DNA from: JAKZSU01 sp047517485
GTDB lineage: Bacteria > Pseudomonadota > Alphaproteobacteria > UBA7887
Direction: 5' to 3'
Assembly (NCBI GenBank): GCA_047517485.1
Contig: JAKZSU010000257.1
Coordinates: forward strand, 1-25,853
DNA: 25,853 bases
A model generated the notes under the pieces. That model worked only from the letters and a program-made list of their open reading frames with translations. It was not told the DNA's origin and searched no databases. Position numbers and translations under genes: made by a program. Of this stretch, positions 23,610-25,853 are shown piece by piece; within the stretch, counting starts at the first letter, position 1, and each line of letters begins with the position of its first letter.

Positions 23610-23612
23610 GCG

Positions 23613-24932
23613 CTAGCCCGTCAGGCGGGCCAATGCCGCCTCGGTAGACAAAGCTTGCTTGTCGCTGGCGCCGCGCGCCTTGAGCTCGACGGTGCCCTCC
23701 TTGAGGCCGCGCGGGCCGACCACCAGCTGCCACGGCAGGCCGATCAGATCCATGGTCGCGAACTTGACCCCGGCGCGGCCGTCGCGATCGTCGTACAGCA
23801 CGTCGCACCCGGCCGCTTGCAGGGTGGCGTAGAGTTCGTCGCACGCCGTGTCGCACGCCGCATCCCCCGCCTTCAGGTTGATCAACCCGACCTGGTACGG
23901 CGCCACGCTCGCCGGCCAGATAATCCCGTCGTCGTCGTGACTGGCCTCGATGATGGCGCCGACCAGCCGCGACACGCCGATCCCGTACGAGCCCATTTCG
24001 ACGGCGATCGACTCCCCGTCGGGTCCGCTCACCTTGGCCCCCATTGCGTCGGAATACTTGGTGCCGAAGTTAAATATGTGACCGACCTCGATGCCGCGCG
24101 CCGAACGTCGGTTGTCCGCCGCGACCTGGTCTTCATAGGCCGCCTGGTCGTGTTTCTCGTCGGTCGCCGCGTAGAGGCCGGTCCAGCGATCGACCATCGG
24201 CTGGAGATCGCCGTCATAATCGACATCGTCGGACAGCACGTCGAACTCGAGCAGACGCGAGTCGCACCACACCTCGCTTTCGCCGGTCTCGGCGAGGATG
24301 ATGAATTCGTGGCTCATGTCGCCGCCGATCGGCCCGGTATCGGCGGCCATCGGAATCGCCCGTAGGCCCATCCGCGCAAACGTCCGCAAATAGGCGATGA
24401 ACATCCGATTGTACGACCGCCGCGCGCTCACGGTGTCGAGATCGAACGAATAATTGTCCTTCATCAGGAATTCGCGGCCGCGCATGATGCCGAATCGCGG
24501 CCGCACCTCGTCGCGGAATTTCCACTGAATCTGATAGAGATTCTTGGGCAAGTCGCGATAACTTTTCACGGTGTTCCGGAAGACGTCGGTGACGACTTCC
24601 TCATGGGTCGGCCCGAATAGCATGTCGCGATCGTGGCGGTCGGTGATGCGCAGCATTTCCCGGCCATAATCGTCGTAGCGGCCACTCTCGCGCCACAACT
24701 CCGCCGGCTGGATCGCCGGCATCAGAATTTCCTGACAGCCCGCCGCGTCCATCTCCTCGCGCACGATCTGCTCGATCCGGCGCAACGTGCGATAGCCGAG
24801 CGGTAGCCAACTATAGATACCCGCGCTCGACTGGCGGATCATTCCGGCGCGCAACATCAGGCGATGGGAAACGATTTGGGCCTCGCTCGGGTTCTCCTTG
24901 AGCGTCGGCAGGAAGTAGCTTGAAAGGCGCAC
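23613..24932 (-). CDS. proS: Prolyl-tRNA synthetase (short alphaproteobacterial type)
   Basis: ProS charges tRNA-Pro with proline. The 439-residue class II synthetase starts MRLSSYFLPTLKENPSEAQI and shows GIYSWLPLGYRTLRRIEQIV, motif 2 around QIQWKFRDEVRPRFGIMRGREFLMKD in two blocks (QIQWKFRDEVRPRFG and MRGREFLMKDNYSFD), and motif 3 in GSYGIGVSRL. The anticodon-binding domain covers about 345-439. E. coli ProS is 572 residues because of a long editing insertion between motifs 2 and 3. This protein lacks it, like other alphaproteobacterial enzymes, so proofreading of Ala-tRNA-Pro would need a separate factor. It precedes the lolC/D unit, a common arrangement. A 269-bp repeat element ends 45 bp upstream of its start. 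Confidence 0.97.
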   Translation of the reverse strand: MRLSSYFLPTLKENPSEAQIVSHRLMLRAGMIRQSSAGIYSWLPLGYRTLRRIEQIVREEMDAAGCQEILMPAIQPAELWRESGRYDDYGREMLRITDRHDRDMLFGPTHEEVVTDVFRNTVKSYRDLPKNLYQIQWKFRDEVRPRFGIMRGREFLMKDNYSFDLDTVSARRSYNRMFIAYLRTFARMGLRAIPMAADTGPIGGDMSHEFIILAETGESEVWCDSRLLEFDVLSDDVDYDGDLQPMVDRWTGLYAATDEKHDQAAYEDQVAADNRRSARGIEVGHIFNFGTKYSDAMGAKVSGPDGESIAVEMGSYGIGVSRLVGAIIEASHDDDGIIWPASVAPYQVGLINLKAGDAACDTACDELYATLQAAGCDVLYDDRDGRAGVKFATMDLIGLPWQLVVGPRGLKEGTVELKARGASDKQALSTEAALARLTG

Positions 24933-24977
24933 GGCGTGTCCGTTCGATTGAATTTCAGGCTGGGATGCCCACGCAAT

Positions 24978-25246
24978 CTAGAGCAGTTCAAGTCTAGTTT
25001 GAAGCGGTTTGACCGCGCTCCCGCGGCCCCTGGCTAGGCGCGCGCCGCCGCGCGATGTGGGTGCATCGGGCAAGGCGCGCAACGACGCCAGGGGCCGTGG
25101 GAGCGCGGCCTTTGGTGGGCCAAATCGGCTCTTCGCGTAGCTGGCGACGCTCGGCCGATGCACGCACATCGCCCGTCGCGCCGCGCCTACTCGAAAAGCC
25201 GATTTGGCCCATCAAACCGTTTCAAACTAGACTTGAACTGCTCTAG
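24978..25246. mobile_element. Miniature inverted-repeat (MITE-like) element, CTAGAGC type
   Basis: Terminal inverted repeats of 35 bp (24978-25012 and 25212-25246) agree at 34 positions and start CTAGAGCAGTTCAAGTCTAG. The TA inside the outer CTAG fits a TA-target element of the IS630 kind. Two large hairpins fill the interior. Stem A pairs 25013-25034 with 25087-25108 (21 of 22). Stem B pairs 25117-25140 with 25187-25210 (22 of 24). Their loops carry the same 18-bp core in opposite orientation: GCGATGTGGGTGCATCGG at 25052-25069, and 17 of 18 bases of it on the minus strand at 25155-25172. No transposase is encoded. The element occupies nearly the whole interval between proS and the exported-protein gene, and the 345-bp gap has nothing else I can identify. 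Confidence 0.82.
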
Positions 25247-25277
25247 GTAAGTGTCCGGGCCAAGGCAATGGCGCGCC

Positions 25278-25712
25278 TTATCGCTGCTCAGCGCACGCCT
25301 TGGCGATCGCGTTGGCGGCCTGGCTCTCCAGGCGATGGTCGCCGAGATAGGCGACGCCGCCCTTCACGGTGACCCGTCCGGGATCGATTTCCGCGTCGCC
25401 GATAACCGTCAGCAAATCCGCCGGAATGTCGTAGTACCGCGACAGCGGGATGCGCAGGTCGAGCGACACGTCCTCGGCGTCGAGCTGGAGCGGCTCATGT
25501 CCCGGCAGGTCGGCCGCGACCACGCCATCGTTCCCGGGTTGGTAAGCCACCGACGCATCGGCGTGATGCGCGGTCAAGGCGGCGCAATCGGACCGACTCA
25601 CCACCACGATCGGGTCCTGCCAAACCTGGTCCTCCGCGGCGACGAGATCGCCAACAACCAAAACACATCCCAATAAACCCGCCGCCACCGTCGTGCGCGT
25701 GACTTTTTTCAT
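25278..25712 (-). CDS. Exported protein of unknown function
   Basis: The 144-residue protein starts MKKVTRTTVAAGLLGCVLVV, a clear signal peptide with probable cleavage near VAA-EDQ (about residue 26). A GTG at 25727 would add five residues. The mature part has SDCAALTAHHADASVAYQPG, then PADLLTVIGDAEIDPGRVTV, then AYLGDHRLESQAANAIAKAC. This pattern (a conserved VAYxPG, a PADL segment and a C-terminal GxxLxSxAxxAIAxxC) matches a conserved uncharacterised family I recall from Rhodospirillales. One Cys lies near the mature N-terminus and one near the C-terminus; they could form a disulfide in the periplasm. Its function is not known to me. It is upstream of proS but separated from it by the repeat element. 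Confidence 0.75.
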   Translation of the reverse strand: MKKVTRTTVAAGLLGCVLVVGDLVAAEDQVWQDPIVVVSRSDCAALTAHHADASVAYQPGNDGVVAADLPGHEPLQLDAEDVSLDLRIPLSRYYDIPADLLTVIGDAEIDPGRVTVKGGVAYLGDHRLESQAANAIAKACAEQR

Positions 25713-25743
25713 AAACTGGGTATCCACTTCGCTCTCGTATCCC

Positions 25744-25853
25744 CTACATTTGGTTTCCGAGGCTGCGATGACCGCCGACTAGGCCCTTGTAGGGGACCGG
25801 CTCGTGCTGCACCGCCTGCTGGAGCAGTCGGAAGAAAAGCAGGCCACGAGCCT
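25744..25853 (-). CDS. C-terminal fragment of an unidentified ORF (runs off the window)
   Basis: The minus strand is open from the right edge to a TAG at 25746-25744, encoding 36 residues that include LLFFRLLQQAVQHEPVPYKG and end HRSLGNQM. The frame reads like a protein C-terminus, perhaps from a transposase, but I cannot place the family. The other two minus-strand frames are less convincing. Only the tail is visible, so this is tentative. A 9-bp inverted repeat, TCCCCTACA at 25740-25748 and TGTAGGGGA at 25788-25796, spans its end and could be a hairpin or an element boundary. Confidence 0.3.
   Translation of the reverse strand, partial: ARGLLFFRLLQQAVQHEPVPYKGLVGGHRSLGNQM

Noticed and set aside
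24978..25246. ORFs of 63-73 residues upstream of proS
   Set aside because: They lie wholly in the 269-bp inverted-repeat element and begin or end in its terminal repeats, so they are by-products of the repeat.

Overview
This is a GC-rich, gene-dense stretch of an alphaproteobacterial chromosome, most likely Rhodospirillales-like. That placement is inference from gene order and family types: a short ProS, a single LolC/E-type permease, a one-PDZ RseP, LpxI instead of LpxH, and an Ala/Glu-rich tail on ribosomal protein S2. Almost all genes lie on the minus strand and form a housekeeping and envelope-biogenesis superoperon, read here from right to left.

Layout, left to right. (1) 1-312: the N-terminal part of an ISNCY-type transposase, cut by the window edge. 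(2) 505-1824: gltA (citrate synthase) on the plus strand with a good sigma70-like promoter. It converges on gloA (glyoxalase I). (3) 2285-8926, minus strand: lpxI, lpxA, fabZ, lpxD, skp/ompH and bamA, for lipid A synthesis and outer-membrane protein assembly. lpxB, often next to lpxI, is not here. (4) 8956-12873: rseP, dxr, cdsA and uppS, for site-2 proteolysis, isoprenoid, phospholipid and undecaprenyl synthesis. (5) 12881-16588: frr, pyrH, tsf and rpsB, for translation and UMP phosphorylation. rpsB carries a striking 18.5-unit, 24-bp tandem repeat in its 3' end. (6) 16769-20239: dnaE, with a PPOX-type flavoprotein gene diverging from it. (7) 21041-21705: two small uncharacterised genes. (8) 21659-24932: lolD, a lolC/E-type permease gene and proS. 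(9) 25278-25712: an uncharacterised exported protein, then an unidentified ORF tail at the right edge.

The genes fit together as one growth module. rpsB, tsf, frr and proS serve translation; pyrH supplies UDP for nucleotides and UDP-sugars. dxr and uppS make the lipid carrier and cdsA makes CDP-diacylglycerol. fabZ and lpxA/D/I build fatty acids and lipid A. Skp, BamA, LolC/D and RseP assemble and police the outer membrane.

The most unusual content is non-coding. Two miniature inverted-repeat elements, 302 bp at 5537-5838 and 269 bp at 24978-25246, have different terminal inverted repeats. Both are nevertheless built from long stem-loops whose loops share the same core, roughly GTAGGCGCG ... 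GCGATG-GTG-CATCGG. Relics of both terminal-repeat types sit at 10117-10153 and 1821-1840. At four gene ends (gltA, gloA, skp, dxr) the stop codon lies at or inside such a repeat tip. I see no tRNA, rRNA or CRISPR array.
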